Positions 25,613-36,133 of a stretch of DNA of 64,000 bases are shown here, piece by piece. Source of the stretch: Albidovulum inexpectatum (GTDB lineage Bacteria > Pseudomonadota > Alphaproteobacteria > Rhodobacterales > Rhodobacteraceae). Location: positions 124,001-188,000 of the forward strand of contig NZ_PRDS01000003.1 in NCBI RefSeq assembly GCF_002927635.1, written 5' to 3'. Numbering within the stretch: position 1 is the first letter of the stretch; every line of letters starts with the position of its first letter. The notes under the pieces are model-generated. The model searched no databases. It saw only the letters and a program-made list of their open reading frames with translations, and was not told the origin of the DNA. Position numbers and translations under genes: made by a program.

Positions 25613-26326
25613 TCAGGCTGTGCAATCCCACACGGCCTGCCGCGCGGCATGCGCTAGTATTTCCGGAATGCGTGGATGCAGACCAATGGGATCAAGCAGG
25701 TGACCGGCGAAACCCGCCTGCGACAGGGCGTCGGGGACATCGTCGCGCACATGGCCCCAGCGCGCCACGAAAAGCGGCAGGCACAGGGCCTTGTGATCGG
25801 TATTGCGCGCGGCATCGACAAGCCGGGGGCTCTCTTCGATGAAGCCCGTCGCAATCGATCTCAGGGGCAGTGCGGTCCGTAGCGCCGTTTCGATCGCCCG
25901 TGCGGCTGCGGCCGGCGCCCTGCTGCGCCCCGAGCCATGGGCGGCCAGAAGCAGCGTGCTGTCCTGCGCGCGCCATCCTAGCGCATCCAGCGATTGCGCG
26001 ACGATGTCGCGCGCCAGTTCGGTCAGCTCGGGCATCAGGCCCAAGGGCGTCAGGATGCGCAGTCCGGGCCGACCTGCCTTGGCAAGGCGGCGGGGCAGGG
26101 CCGTTTGCGTGAACCAGCCATCGGCCATGAACAGGGGCAGGACGAATGGATCGTCAAGCCCGTCCAGCGCGCGCGGCAGGGCAGTCGGGTCCGCCAGCGT
26201 CGCCGCGCCGACGCGCCAGCCGGGCAGACGTCGCGCGACCCGGGCCGCCAAGGCGTTCATTTCGGCCTCGGCGGGGTGCGGGTCAGAGGGCTGGCCATGG
26301 GCCACGATCAGAAGTTCCGACGACAT
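25613..26326 (-). CDS. CbiX/SirB-type chelatase-like protein
   Basis: A 237-residue protein starting [20 protein letters not shown], which is the first half of a sirohydrochlorin cobalt/ferrochelatase repeat with its His (VAHGQ). A second half-repeat starts near residue 122 ([19 protein letters not shown]), again with AHG. The two-repeat layout matches long CbiX proteins. The start at 26326 is favoured over an in-frame codon 51 bases upstream because it begins at the conserved domain edge. Metal insertion into a tetrapyrrole or metal binding is inferred. It is not near the cobS/cobT genes of this window. Confidence 0.75.
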   Translation of the reverse strand: MSSELLIVAHGQPSDPHPAEAEMNALAARVARRLPGWRVGAATLADPTALPRALDGLDDPFVLPLFMADGWFTQTALPRRLAKAGRPGLRILTPLGLMPELTELARDIVAQSLDALGWRAQDSTLLLAAHGSGRSRAPAAAARAIETALRTALPLRSIATGFIEESPRLVDAARNTDHKALCLPLFVARWGHVRDDVPDALSQAGFAGHLLDPIGLHPRIPEILAHAARQAVWDCTA

Positions 26327-26482
26327 GTCCGGAACATAGTCCGCCGCGCGCGCCTGGCAATGCACGATTGCGCGCATCGCCGCTTGCCCTTGCAGGCCCC
26401 CGAACGGCTGACTAAGACATGGGTAACGCCCTGTCGCTATGGCAGGGAACGGGTATCACGTGAGACAAGAGGCGGACCGAGC

Positions 26483-27112
26483 ATGAAAGACCCCATTGAC
26501 CTGTACATGAACACCCTCGTGCCGATGGTGGTCGAGCAAACCTCGCGCGGCGAGCGGGCCTACGACATCTATTCGCGCCTGCTGAAGGAGCGGATCATCT
26601 TCCTGTCCGGCCCCGTGCATGACGCGATGGCGACGCTGATCTGTGCGCAGCTTCTGTTCCTCGAGGCAGAGAACCCGAACAAGGAAATCGCGATGTACAT
26701 CAACAGCCCCGGTGGCGTCGTGACCTCGGGCCTGTCGATCTACGACACGATGCAGTATATCCGTCCAAAGGTTTCGACCCTGGTGATCGGCCAGGCGGCC
26801 TCGATGGGATCGCTGCTCTTGACCGCGGGCGAAAAGGGCATGCGCTTCTCGCTGCCCAACAGCCGGGTGATGGTGCACCAGCCCTCGGGCGGCTATCAGG
26901 GCCAGGCGACCGACATCTGGATCCATGCGCAGGAGACGCTCAAACTCAAGCGCCGCCTGAACGAGATCTATGTCAAACATACGGGCCAGACCTATGAGGA
27001 CGTCGAGGCCGTGCTTGAGCGCGACAAGTTCATGTCGGCCGAGGAGGCCAAGGAATGGGGCCTGATCGACGAGATCCTGACCGCGCGCGAGGGCAAGGAC
27101 GACAAGAAGTAA
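26483..27112 (+). CDS. clpP: ATP-dependent Clp protease proteolytic subunit
   Basis: A 209-residue serine peptidase of normal length. The catalytic triad is visible: Ser107 in QAASMGS, His132 in VMVHQPSGG and Asp181 in [10 protein letters not shown] 26483 starts [20 protein letters not shown]. It forms a tetradecamer that degrades proteins unfolded by ClpX (or ClpA). It is followed by a short hairpin and then clpX, which has its own promoter. A heat-shock promoter upstream was looked for without a convincing match. Confidence 0.98.
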   Translation: MKDPIDLYMNTLVPMVVEQTSRGERAYDIYSRLLKERIIFLSGPVHDAMATLICAQLLFLEAENPNKEIAMYINSPGGVVTSGLSIYDTMQYIRPKVSTLVIGQAASMGSLLLTAGEKGMRFSLPNSRVMVHQPSGGYQGQATDIWIHAQETLKLKRRLNEIYVKHTGQTYEDVEAVLERDKFMSAEEAKEWGLIDEILTAREGKDDKK

Positions 27113-27131
27113 GCCCCGTGGGGCACTTTTT
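27113..27131 (+). terminator. Short hairpin and T-run after clpP
   Basis: GCCCC (27113-27117) and GGGGC (27120-27124) followed by ACTTTTT. The stem is only 4-5 bp, so termination is likely partial with some read-through to clpX. Confidence 0.5.
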
Positions 27132-27135
27132 GGCA

Positions 27136-27164
27136 TTGTGAAGGCCGATAGGCTGCCCTAATCT
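27136..27164 (+). promoter_or_regulatory. Candidate promoter of clpX
   Basis: TTGTGA (27136-27141), a 17-base spacer and TAATCT (27159-27164), directly after the clpP terminator and about 55 bases before the clpX ATG. Confidence 0.4.
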
Positions 27165-27220
27165 TGATGACAGTCGCGGCCATCAGGCCGCGCCATGACA
27201 GAAGGCCGCAGAGGATTACG

Positions 27221-28489
<1,269 letters not shown>

Positions 28490-28513
28490 TCCGCCGGGCC
28501 GGAAACTTTGCCG

Positions 28514-28542
28514 AACGGGCGGTGCCGATGGCGCCGCCCGTT
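28514..28542 (+). terminator. Terminator of clpX
   Basis: Arms 28514-28526 and 28530-28542 (AACGGGCGG outermost) form a 13-bp stem with one T-G pair and loop GAT. It is followed by TGCATTTCG. Confidence 0.65.
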
Positions 28543-28642
28543 TGCATTTCGGGCCGCAAGAGGCGGCGGCATTCGCGCAACCTCTGGACCTTCGGCGCGC
28601 CATCGTTATAACGGGGCAGGACACGGCCTGGAGGGTATCTTG

Positions 28643-29017
28643 ATGAATTTCCTGCTTCGCCTTCTGACCTGGTGGAATGGCCAGACGATCGGGACGCAGC
28701 TCTTCACCGCGCGGCGGGGCGTGAAGGTCGGCGAAGACGACCAGGGCAACGTCTATTACCAGACGCGCGACGGCAAGCGCCGCTGGGTCATCTATAACGG
28801 CGAATCCGAAGCGTCGCGCATCAGTCCCGACTGGCACGGCTGGCTGCACCACACCTGGGACGAGCCGCCCACCACGAAGCCGCTGAAGCACAAGCCTTGG
28901 GAAAAGCCGCATCACGAGAACTACACGGGCACGCCGCTGGCCTATGCGCCTGCCGGTTCGCTGCGCCGCCCTGTGCCTGTCGAGCGTCGTGACTACGAGG
29001 CGTGGAGCCCCGAATAG
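28643..29017 (+). CDS. NADH:ubiquinone oxidoreductase subunit NDUFA12 (17.2 kDa-type)
   Basis: A 124-residue accessory subunit of complex I found in alphaproteobacteria and mitochondria. It starts [19 protein letters not shown] and contains the family motif [18 protein letters not shown] and [17 protein letters not shown] 28643 has GGAGGG eight bases upstream. The main nuo operon is elsewhere. The stop overlaps the GTG of the MlaD gene, so translation is coupled. A protein of this fold helps late assembly of the complex I arm. Confidence 0.95.
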   Translation: MNFLLRLLTWWNGQTIGTQLFTARRGVKVGEDDQGNVYYQTRDGKRRWVIYNGESEASRISPDWHGWLHHTWDEPPTTKPLKHKPWEKPHHENYTGTPLAYAPAGSLRRPVPVERRDYEAWSPE

Positions 29018-29481
29018 TGTCCTACAGCGTCTCTGAAGTCCTGACCGGGGCAGCCGTTCTCGCCGTTGCAGCGGGCTTTGTCCTGTATGCTTCTGGCGAA
29101 GGGCCGGTCAGCCGTGGGGGGCAGGAATACGAGCTGATGGCCAGTTTCCGCTCGGCCGAGGGGATCACGGTCGGCACCGATGTGCGTATGGCGGGGGTGA
29201 AGATCGGTCGGGTGATCGACCTGCGCCTGAACCCGCAGACCTATCGCGCCGACGCGACCTTTACCGTGGACGGTGCAATTGCCGTTCCCGACGATTCGAC
29301 CGCCATCATCGCGTCAGAGGGATTGCTGGGCGGGTCCTATCTGGAGATCCAGCCGGGCGGCAGCCCCATGAATCTTGAACCCGGCACCGAGATCGAGAAC
29401 ACGCAGGGCGCGGTCAGCCTGATCTCGCTGATGATGAAATTCGCCGACAGCAAGAGTTCTTCCGACACGGTCGCGCCATGA
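29017..29481 (+). CDS. MlaD-family outer-membrane lipid asymmetry protein
   Basis: A 154-residue protein with one N-terminal membrane anchor (AAVLAVAAGFVLYA) and a periplasmic MCE domain (YELMASFRSAEGITVGTDVRM, SEGLLGGSYLEIQPGG). GTG 29017 is chosen because it overlaps the NDUFA12 stop and begins [14 protein letters not shown], while an ATG 15 bases upstream is possible. MlaD forms the hexameric lipid ring with MlaE and MlaF, neither of which is here. This stand-alone position next to NDUFA12 and DUF2155 is common in Rhodobacterales. Confidence 0.9.
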   Translation: MSYSVSEVLTGAAVLAVAAGFVLYASGEGPVSRGGQEYELMASFRSAEGITVGTDVRMAGVKIGRVIDLRLNPQTYRADATFTVDGAIAVPDDSTAIIASEGLLGGSYLEIQPGGSPMNLEPGTEIENTQGAVSLISLMMKFADSKSSSDTVAP

Positions 29482-29864
29482 GAACGCTGGCCCTGATCCT
29501 TGGTCTTGCCGGGCTGGGCACGGTGGCCATGGCCCAGGAGGTCGCAAGCGCGCCCGGCGCGATGCTGCGCGGTCTGGATAAGGTGGCCACAGATACGACG
29601 GATCTGGATCTGGCCGTCGGCCAGAGTGCAACCTATGGTCGGCTGGACGTGCGTCTTGGCGACTGCCGCTATCCCGTGGACGACCCCGATTCGGATGCCT
29701 ATGCCTATCTGACGATCCGGGATCGGAGCTCTGGCGAAGTCCTGTTCGACGGATGGATGATCGCCTCGAGCCCGGCGCTGTCGGCGCTTGACCATCCGCG
29801 CTATGACGTCTGGGTCATCCGCTGCAACAGCTCGGACGCCGAGGGCACCGGGGGCACACAATAA
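29478..29864 (+). CDS. DUF2155 domain-containing exported protein
   Basis: A 128-residue protein with a signal peptide (MRTLALILGLAGLGTVAMAQ, cut after AMA) and the DUF2155 core (LDLAVGQSATYGRLDVRLGDC ends near residue 61, then GWMIASSPALSALDHPRYDVW). Two Cys residues (in GDCRYP and IRCNSS) could form a disulfide. The function is unknown. It overlaps the MlaD gene as ATGA and its last 64 bases overlap the convergent aat gene. Confidence 0.88.
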   Translation: MRTLALILGLAGLGTVAMAQEVASAPGAMLRGLDKVATDTTDLDLAVGQSATYGRLDVRLGDCRYPVDDPDSDAYAYLTIRDRSSGEVLFDGWMIASSPALSALDHPRYDVWVIRCNSSDAEGTGGTQ

Positions 29865-30430
29865 TCGGCATCGATCGCAAGCGCCGAGTGCAGCCTGCGA
29901 TGGTATTCGGCGCGCGGAATTTCCACGGCACCCAGTGAGGCCAGATGCGGCGTCAGGAATTGCGTGTCGAACAGGGTGAATCCCGCCTGGCGCAACCTGT
30001 CCACCAGATAGGCCAGCGCGATCTTTGACGCGTTGGTTCGGGCCGAGAACATGCTTTCCCCGAAAAATGCCCCGCCCAGCGTGATCCCGAAAACGCCGCC
30101 GGCAAGCGCGCCGTCCTGCCAGACTTCAAGCGAATGCGCATGGCCGCAGGCATGAAGCTCGGCATAGACCCTCTCGAGCGCGGCATTGATCCAGGTTTCG
30201 GGCCGCGCCGCGCAGGCGCGCACCACCGCGTCAAAGGACGCATCCGTGCGGATCTGGTAATCGCCCCGCCGAATCGCGCGGCGCAGCGACCGCGAGAGGT
30301 GAAATCCGTCCAGGGGAAATATGCCGCGCCGACGCGGGTCGATCCAGTGAAGCCCCGCGTCATCACGGCTTCCAGCCATTGGAAAGATGCCGCTGGCATA
30401 GGCGGCCAGCATCATCTCTGCACTCAGCAT
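29801..30430 (-). CDS. aat: Leucyl/phenylalanyl-tRNA--protein transferase
   Basis: A 209-residue enzyme that adds Leu or Phe to N-terminal Arg or Lys and so marks proteins for ClpAP. Family motifs are YASGIFPMA near residue 12, WIDPRRRGIFPLDGFHLSRSLRR, ACAARPETWIN and FGESMFSARTNASKIAL. Length is slightly below the E. coli protein (234). The C-terminal 21 codons overlap the convergent DUF2155 gene. It is 19 bases downstream of accC on the same strand and may share the accBC transcript. Confidence 0.95.
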   Translation of the reverse strand: MLSAEMMLAAYASGIFPMAGSRDDAGLHWIDPRRRGIFPLDGFHLSRSLRRAIRRGDYQIRTDASFDAVVRACAARPETWINAALERVYAELHACGHAHSLEVWQDGALAGGVFGITLGGAFFGESMFSARTNASKIALAYLVDRLRQAGFTLFDTQFLTPHLASLGAVEIPRAEYHRRLHSALAIDADYCVPPVPSASELLQRMTQTS

Positions 30431-30449
30431 GGCCGCCCCTGACCGCCGT

Positions 30450-31796
30450 TCAGGCGAACTTCTTTTCCAGCCACTTTTCCAGCCAGTGGATGGAATAATT
30501 GCCCGACTGGATGTCCGGCTCTTCCAGAAGATCGTGGAACAGCGGAATCGTCGTGTCGATACCGTCCACGATCAGCTCTGACAGGGCGCGCTTCAGCCGT
30601 GCCAGGGCCTCTTTCCGGTCGCGTCCATGGACGATCAGCTTGCCGATCAGGCTGTCGTAGTAGGGCGGGATCGTATAGCCGTCATAGATCGCCGAATCCA
30701 TGCGAACCCCAAGGCCGCCGGGGGCGTGGAAATGCGTGATCTTGCCGGGGCAGGGGGTGAAGTTGGGCAGCTTCTCGGCGTTGATGCGAACTTCAATCGC
30801 ATGGCCGTTGATCTCCAGCTCGTCCTGGGTGAACGACAGCGGATAGCCCTCGGCGACGCGGATCTGTTCGCGCACCAGGTCCACGCCAAAGATGGATTCG
30901 GTGACGGGATGTTCGACCTGCAGGCGGGTATTCATCTCGATGAAGTAGAAATTCCCGTCCTCGTACAGGAATTCGATCGTGCCCGCCCCGGAATAGCCCA
31001 GCTTGGCGACCGCGTTGGCGCAGATCTCGCCAATGCGGGTGCGCTCGGCTTCGCTGATCGCGGGCGAAGGGGCTTCCTCGAACACCTTCTGGTGGCGGCG
31101 CTGCAGCGAGCAGTCGCGTTCGCCCAGGTGGACGGCATTGCCCTTGCCATCGCCGAAGATCTGGATCTCGATATGGCGCGGGCGCTGCAGGTATTTCTCG
31201 ATATAGACTTCGTCATTGCCGAAGGCCGCCTTGGCTTCGGCTCGCGCGGTCCGAAAGGCTGACTCCAGTTCATCGGCATCGCGCGCGACCTTCATGCCTC
31301 GGCCGCCGCCACCGGCGGTTGCCTTGATGATGACGGGATAGCCGATCTGTTCCGCGATGCGGCGCGCATCCGCGACATCGGCCACGCCACCATCGGACCC
31401 CGGGACCACGGGGATGCCCAGGCTTTTCGCCGTTTCCTTGGCGGTGATCTTGTCACCCATGATGCGGATATGTTCCGCCGAAGGGCCGATGAAGGCGATC
31501 CCGTGATCCTCCAGCGCCTGCACGAAGGTGGCGTTTTCGGACAGGAAGCCATAGCCGGGATGGATCGCGTCCGCCCCCGTGATCTCGCAGGCCGAGATGA
31601 TGGCCGGTATCGACAGGTAGCTTTGCGATGACGGCGCCGGCCCGATGCAGACTGATTCATCCGCCATGCGCACATGCATGGCATCGGCGTCGGCGGTGGA
31701 ATGCACGGCGACGCTGCGGATGCCCATTTCCCGGCAGGCGCGGATCACGCGAAGCGCGATTTCGCCCCGGTTTGCGACGAGGATCTTCTGGAACAT
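30450..31796 (-). CDS. accC: Acetyl-CoA carboxylase biotin carboxylase subunit
   Basis: A 448-residue ATP-grasp enzyme that carboxylates the biotin on AccB, the first step of fatty acid synthesis. It starts [20 protein letters not shown]. The glycine-rich ATP loop [10 protein letters not shown] near residue 163, [12 protein letters not shown] and [16 protein letters not shown] are all conserved. It follows accB by seven bases. Length is standard. Confidence 0.98.
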   Translation of the reverse strand: MFQKILVANRGEIALRVIRACREMGIRSVAVHSTADADAMHVRMADESVCIGPAPSSQSYLSIPAIISACEITGADAIHPGYGFLSENATFVQALEDHGIAFIGPSAEHIRIMGDKITAKETAKSLGIPVVPGSDGGVADVADARRIAEQIGYPVIIKATAGGGGRGMKVARDADELESAFRTARAEAKAAFGNDEVYIEKYLQRPRHIEIQIFGDGKGNAVHLGERDCSLQRRHQKVFEEAPSPAISEAERTRIGEICANAVAKLGYSGAGTIEFLYEDGNFYFIEMNTRLQVEHPVTESIFGVDLVREQIRVAEGYPLSFTQDELEINGHAIEVRINAEKLPNFTPCPGKITHFHAPGGLGVRMDSAIYDGYTIPPYYDSLIGKLIVHGRDRKEALARLKRALSELIVDGIDTTIPLFHDLLEEPDIQSGNYSIHWLEKWLEKKFA

Positions 31797-31803
31797 CTCG
31801 CCC

Positions 31804-32310
31804 TCACTCGATGATGAGAAGGGGAGCGCCGTATTCGACCGGGGTGCCGTCCTCGACCAGGATGCGCTTGACGGTGCCGGCCCGCGGCGCGGGGATGTGG
31901 TTCATCGTCTTCATGGCCTCGATGATCATGACGGTCTGGCCTTCCTTGACCTGGCTGCCGACCGTCACGAAGGGCTCGGCGCCGGGTTCGGGCGCCAGAT
32001 AGGCGGTGCCCACCATGGGCGAAGTCACCGCGCCCGGATGGTTCGCAGGATCCGACGGGATCTCCGGCTTCTCTGCCGGGGCCGCGGCTGGCGCGGGGGC
32101 TGGCGCGGGTGCCGCCGGGGCGGGTGCGGCCAAAGGCGCCGCTGCGACTGGGGATGCGACCTGCGGCGCATATTTCGACACGGTCACGTTCAGCCGGTCG
32201 TTTTCGCCATATTCGCGCTTGACGCTGATCTCGGCCAGGTCGTGCTGGTTCAGCAGGTCGGCCAGTGCCTGAATGAAGGCGACGTCATTTTCGTGGGATG
32301 ATTTGGTCAT
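31804..32310 (-). CDS. accB: Acetyl-CoA carboxylase biotin carboxyl carrier protein
   Basis: A 168-residue carrier. ATG 32310 ([20 protein letters not shown]) is taken because it begins the conserved N-terminal domain, and the longer in-frame start adds an unrelated basic stretch. A Pro/Ala-rich flexible linker spans residues about 53-80. The biotinyl domain has Lys134 in EAMKTMN, where Thr replaces the more common Met, a variation frequent in this order. BirA attaches the biotin. The promoter at 32374-32402 is probably shared with accC. Confidence 0.97.
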   Translation of the reverse strand: MTKSSHENDVAFIQALADLLNQHDLAEISVKREYGENDRLNVTVSKYAPQVASPVAAAPLAAPAPAAPAPAPAPAAAPAEKPEIPSDPANHPGAVTSPMVGTAYLAPEPGAEPFVTVGSQVKEGQTVMIIEAMKTMNHIPAPRAGTVKRILVEDGTPVEYGAPLLIIE

Positions 32311-32373
32311 CGCTGTCCTCGATCGGTCCTGTCGGCGGCCCGTCTTTCGTCGCGGGCCCGCTTTATCTGGCCG

Positions 32374-32402
32374 CTTATACGCCGTCATGCTTGCGGTGGA
32401 AA
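32374..32402 (-). promoter_or_regulatory. Probable promoter of accBC
   Basis: On the minus strand TTTCCA (32402-32397), a 17-base spacer and TATAAG (32379-32374), about 60 bases before the accB ATG. The -10 matches 5/6. Confidence 0.5.
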
Positions 32403-32566
32403 GTCACACTTTCCCCTTCGTCACGAAGGCAAGGGGCACACGCAAAGTACCACGCCCCACGATCGGCGCGGGCCGCCCGGCTGGACGCCCAATGCGATTG
32501 GTCATAATGGCTGTGGCCATGCAGCGCGCCCGCCGTGGCGTGGTGGCTGGCAAGGATGCAGGCGAC

Positions 32567-33466
32567 ATGACCGACTGGCTGATTTCCCTGGAAGGTACCG
32601 AGGCGGGCCGACAGGTCGCGATCGCACTGGCGCTACTGGCGGCCTTCCTGCACGCGCTGTTTGGCGCGTTGCAGAAGGGGCGGCACGATCCATGGCTGTC
32701 GCGTGCGGCAATCGATGCCAGCTATGGCATCATGGCCGCACCCGTTGCCCTGTTCGTCGTTCCCTGGCCCGAGCCGCATATGTGGCCGATCTTCGGAATC
32801 GTCGCGCTGATTCATGTGGGCTACAAGCTGGCACAGGCGATGACCTATGCGCGCGGGGCCTATTCTGTCGTCTATCCCGTCGTGCGCGGGACGGGCCCCT
32901 TCTTTGCCGTGATCGGCGCGGGCCTTCTGTTCGGCGAACGGTTCACGTCCGGGCAATGGATGGGGGTGCTGGTGCTGATGACAGGCATCTTTGGCCTGGC
33001 GCTGTACAACCTGCGCCATGTGACGGTCGATCGCGCGACGATGATCCCGGCGCTGGGCTGGGCGGTCGTGACCGGAGCCTTCGTTGCGGCCTATACGACC
33101 TATGACGCCTATGGAATCCGGGCCACCGCCGATCCGTTCACCTTTCTGGCCTGGTTCTTCATGATCGACGGCATTTTCATGCCGCTGTGGACATGGCGTC
33201 GCTGGCGGGCCCTTCCGTCGTCCGAGGTTCTGCCGCTCATGAAGCGGGGCATCGCCGGCGCCTTCGTCGCCTTTTTCAGCTTTGGCGCGATCCTTCTGGC
33301 GACCCGCATCGGCAATGTCGGCGAGGCAGCGGTGCTGCGCGAAACCTCGGTCGTCTTTTCGGCGCTTGTGGCCTGGCTCATCCTGGGGGAAAAGGTGGGA
33401 CCGCGACGGCTGGGCCTGATGGCGTTGATCGCCGCGGGCGCGATGATGGTGAAACTGGCGGGATAG
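32567..33466 (+). CDS. EamA/DMT-family transporter
   Basis: A 299-residue inner-membrane protein with about ten helices in two EamA repeats. ATG 32567 (MTDWLISLEGTEAGRQ) is chosen as the first ATG near the first helix, because longer in-frame starts add a basic segment overlapping the accB promoter region. A conserved VRGTGPFFAVIGAGLLFGER closes repeat 1 and RETSVVFSALVAWLILGEK closes repeat 2. The substrate is unknown and such proteins export metabolites. It is five bases upstream of yciB and probably co-transcribed with it. Confidence 0.88.
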   Translation: MTDWLISLEGTEAGRQVAIALALLAAFLHALFGALQKGRHDPWLSRAAIDASYGIMAAPVALFVVPWPEPHMWPIFGIVALIHVGYKLAQAMTYARGAYSVVYPVVRGTGPFFAVIGAGLLFGERFTSGQWMGVLVLMTGIFGLALYNLRHVTVDRATMIPALGWAVVTGAFVAAYTTYDAYGIRATADPFTFLAWFFMIDGIFMPLWTWRRWRALPSSEVLPLMKRGIAGAFVAFFSFGAILLATRIGNVGEAAVLRETSVVFSALVAWLILGEKVGPRRLGLMALIAAGAMMVKLAG

Positions 33467-33470
33467 GGCC

Positions 33471-34082
33471 ATGAACGACAAGCACAAGCGGATCAATCCC
33501 TGGCTGAAGATCGGGCTGGAACTGGGCCCGGTCATCGCCTTCTTCGTGGTCTTTTCACGGTTGCGCGACCAGACGGTGACGATCGGGGGCGCGGAATATG
33601 GCGGCTTCGTCGTCGCTACGGCGGTGCTGGTGGTGCTGGTGGCCATCTCGACAGGAATCCTGTGGCGTATGACCGGGCGTCTGGCGCCGATGCAGATGGT
33701 CACGCTGGTGCTGGTGGTCGTCTTCGGCGGGCTTTCGGTCTGGCTGAACGATGGACGCTTCATCAAGATGAAGCCCACGCTGCTGTATCTTCTGTTCGCG
33801 GGAATCCTGGCCTTTGGTCTGATGCGCGGCCGGTCCTATCTGGCGCTGGTCCTGGACGAGGCGATGCCGCTTCGGCACGAAGGATGGATGATCCTGACGC
33901 GCCGCCTGGCCCTGTTCTTTGCCGCGCTGGCCGTGGCGAACGAAATCGTCTGGCGCACGATGTCCGACGCGGCATGGGTGAACTTCAAGACCTTCGGGCT
34001 GACGGCGGCGCTGTTTGCATTTTTCATTGCCCAGGGCGGCCTGCTGAAGAAATACGGGCCCGAGGAAGACGACCGCGCCTAG
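33471..34082 (+). CDS. yciB: Inner membrane-spanning protein YciB (septation protein A family)
   Basis: A 203-residue protein with about six helices. Family motifs: WLKIGLELGPVIAFFV at the start, WLNDGRFIKMKPTLLYLLFA near residue 95 and WRTMSDAAWVNFKTFGL near 160. YciB/IspA proteins act in cell envelope synthesis and division, by evidence from other bacteria. The stop overlaps the convergent kpsC stop within a CTAG tetranucleotide. Confidence 0.92.
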   Translation: MNDKHKRINPWLKIGLELGPVIAFFVVFSRLRDQTVTIGGAEYGGFVVATAVLVVLVAISTGILWRMTGRLAPMQMVTLVLVVVFGGLSVWLNDGRFIKMKPTLLYLLFAGILAFGLMRGRSYLALVLDEAMPLRHEGWMILTRRLALFFAALAVANEIVWRTMSDAAWVNFKTFGLTAALFAFFIAQGGLLKKYGPEEDDRA

Positions 34083-36133
34083 CGCCACAGCCAGGCCTGG
34101 CTGGCAAGAAGGCCCTGCACGCGCGACAGGGTGCGGTTGGCCGCGCCCGGAACAGGGATCTGCCTTTGCACGAGGCGGTCCACGACGACTTCGGGCGGGC
34201 AGGGCAGGCCGCTGACCGGATCCAGATAGCGCGGATAGGCAATCAGTACCGCGTGGGCCAGCGCGGCAAGACTCGGGCGTGCCTTGCGGCGGGCCGGGGC
34301 GGGGAACAGGTCCCGCGTCAGCCCCCATCCCGCGTAGAAGGGCGCACCAAGACAGACCACGCGCTTGCCACGCAAAAGGGCCTCGAAACCAAGGGTCGAG
34401 GTCATCGTCCAGATCTCGTCCGCGGCCTCGATCGCCGCCGCGGGGCTGACATCGCGCAGGATGACGTCGGCATGGCGCAAGGCATCTTCCTCGGCCACAT
34501 GGCCGATGCGCAGGCCCGCCTCGACATCCGGGTGCGGCTTGTAAAGGATCACGGCATCGGGATTTTCGGCCCGGACCTGCGCCAGAAGGTCGATATTGCG
34601 CCGTACATCGCCCGCGCCAAGACGGATCGAGGCATCGTCCTCGACCTGTCCGGGAACGAGTATCCGCCGCCCATGGGGAAGATCCGGCAGCGCGCCGGAC
34701 TCGGGGCTGTATTTCGACAGGCCAAAGCGGATGAGCCGTCCGACAAGACGTTCGGCGCGCGCCTCGCCGCCCGGTGGGGGACCCTTGGCGATCAGGCGCT
34801 CCAGTTCGCTCATGCGCAGAGGGTCGTAGTAGATGCCCCAGCGATCGACGACCAGCGACATGGGCGGGACCAGTTCCGCCCCCAGCCCGCGCGAACGGAT
34901 GAAACCGTCCTCGACCCGCGTGACATTCAGTCCGCGCGCAAGCGCCGTCAGGCTTTCGGGTTCGCGGCTTGCCCAGACCATCACGCCCCGGCCTTCGCGC
35001 CGGGCGCGCGCGACGGCGCGGCCGGGATCGGATTCGAAACGCAAGGGGCGATGGCGGCCAAAGAACCGTTGCAGATGCGGCCGTTTCCAAAGACGCATGC
35101 CCAGCGCGACATGGCCGCCATGATCCTCGCGCCAGGCGCGCACGCTGGCTTCGAGCTGGTCCACCGCTTCCTCGAAGCTGCAAAGCCGGTCGCGGCAGGG
35201 ATCGTACCAGGTTGGCGCCAGGATCATGGCCGCGGCGAAAAGCTGCGCCCGCGTCAGCCGCTTTTCCCGCCGGGCGACCGGATTTTCATCCTGCGTCAGG
35301 CCCCAGCCAGCATAGAATGGCTGTCCGAAGACGCGCGGCTTGTGCCCGGCCAGGATGGCCTCGAAGCCCATATGCGATGAAACGGTATAGACCGCGACCG
35401 CGCCATCCAGCAGCTCCCATGGCGAAACGGGGTCGGTCAGCAGGCTGATCCGCCCCTTGGCATGGCCCATGTTGTAATGGCCCATGCGCCGGCCGGCGAC
35501 GGTTTCGGGATGCGGTTTGATGATGATCCGGGCGCCGGGGTTTTCTTCCTGCGCGAACACCAGCATTTCCCGAAAGGTCGAGGCCGAGGCGCCGCCATGA
35601 CGGATCGAAGCGTCGTCGCGCACCTGGTCGATCACCAGGACATAGCCCGGATCGGGCGCCCGAATCCGGGGGTCGAAGGCGTTGTATTTCGACAGGTGCA
35701 GCGCTTTCAGCCGCGCGATCCCGTCGCGGGCGCGATCAAGAATCGCCGTGTCGTCCATCGCGTTCGTGCGGATGATATGCTCGATCAACGAGGGACGCGC
35801 GCTGTCGAAATGTACGCCATGCGGATCGATCAGCAGACCCAGCGGCGGCTCGTGCCCTTCGCGCGCCGGATGGATCGAACGCAGGAAGGCATCCTCGATC
35901 CGCAACAGGCCGGCCCCGCTGCGTTGGGCGATCTTCTCGGCCCGCTGCGATGTCGGACTGCGTCCCCAGGCGGCGACCATCGCGCCCTGTCCGCGCGGCC
36001 AGCCCAGCCGCATGCGATACCCGGCAAGGGTCAGGATGCGGCGGATGGTGCGATCGGTCAGGAACGTCGTCGAATAGGCATAAAGGGGGGTGGCATCGGG
36101 GCTGCCGGTGCCATCGCCCGCCCTTTCGGCCAT
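34079..36133 (-). CDS. kpsC: Capsule polysaccharide glycosyltransferase KpsC (beta-Kdo transferase)
   Basis: A 684-residue protein made of two homologous halves. Half 1 has LLRIEDAFLRSIHPAR, IIIKPHPETVAG and PFYAGWGLTQDENP. Half 2 has VEDGFIRSRGLGAEL, VILYKPHPDVEAG and PFYAGWGLTRDLFP. In known KpsC the halves are two Kdo transferases that build, together with KpsS, the phospholipid-linked Kdo anchor of group 2-type capsules. It overlaps the export gene by one base (TGATG), so the three capsule genes form one operon. Length matches the family (about 675). Confidence 0.93.
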   Translation of the reverse strand: MAERAGDGTGSPDATPLYAYSTTFLTDRTIRRILTLAGYRMRLGWPRGQGAMVAAWGRSPTSQRAEKIAQRSGAGLLRIEDAFLRSIHPAREGHEPPLGLLIDPHGVHFDSARPSLIEHIIRTNAMDDTAILDRARDGIARLKALHLSKYNAFDPRIRAPDPGYVLVIDQVRDDASIRHGGASASTFREMLVFAQEENPGARIIIKPHPETVAGRRMGHYNMGHAKGRISLLTDPVSPWELLDGAVAVYTVSSHMGFEAILAGHKPRVFGQPFYAGWGLTQDENPVARREKRLTRAQLFAAAMILAPTWYDPCRDRLCSFEEAVDQLEASVRAWREDHGGHVALGMRLWKRPHLQRFFGRHRPLRFESDPGRAVARARREGRGVMVWASREPESLTALARGLNVTRVEDGFIRSRGLGAELVPPMSLVVDRWGIYYDPLRMSELERLIAKGPPPGGEARAERLVGRLIRFGLSKYSPESGALPDLPHGRRILVPGQVEDDASIRLGAGDVRRNIDLLAQVRAENPDAVILYKPHPDVEAGLRIGHVAEEDALRHADVILRDVSPAAAIEAADEIWTMTSTLGFEALLRGKRVVCLGAPFYAGWGLTRDLFPAPARRKARPSLAALAHAVLIAYPRYLDPVSGLPCPPEVVVDRLVQRQIPVPGAANRTLSRVQGLLASQAWLWR

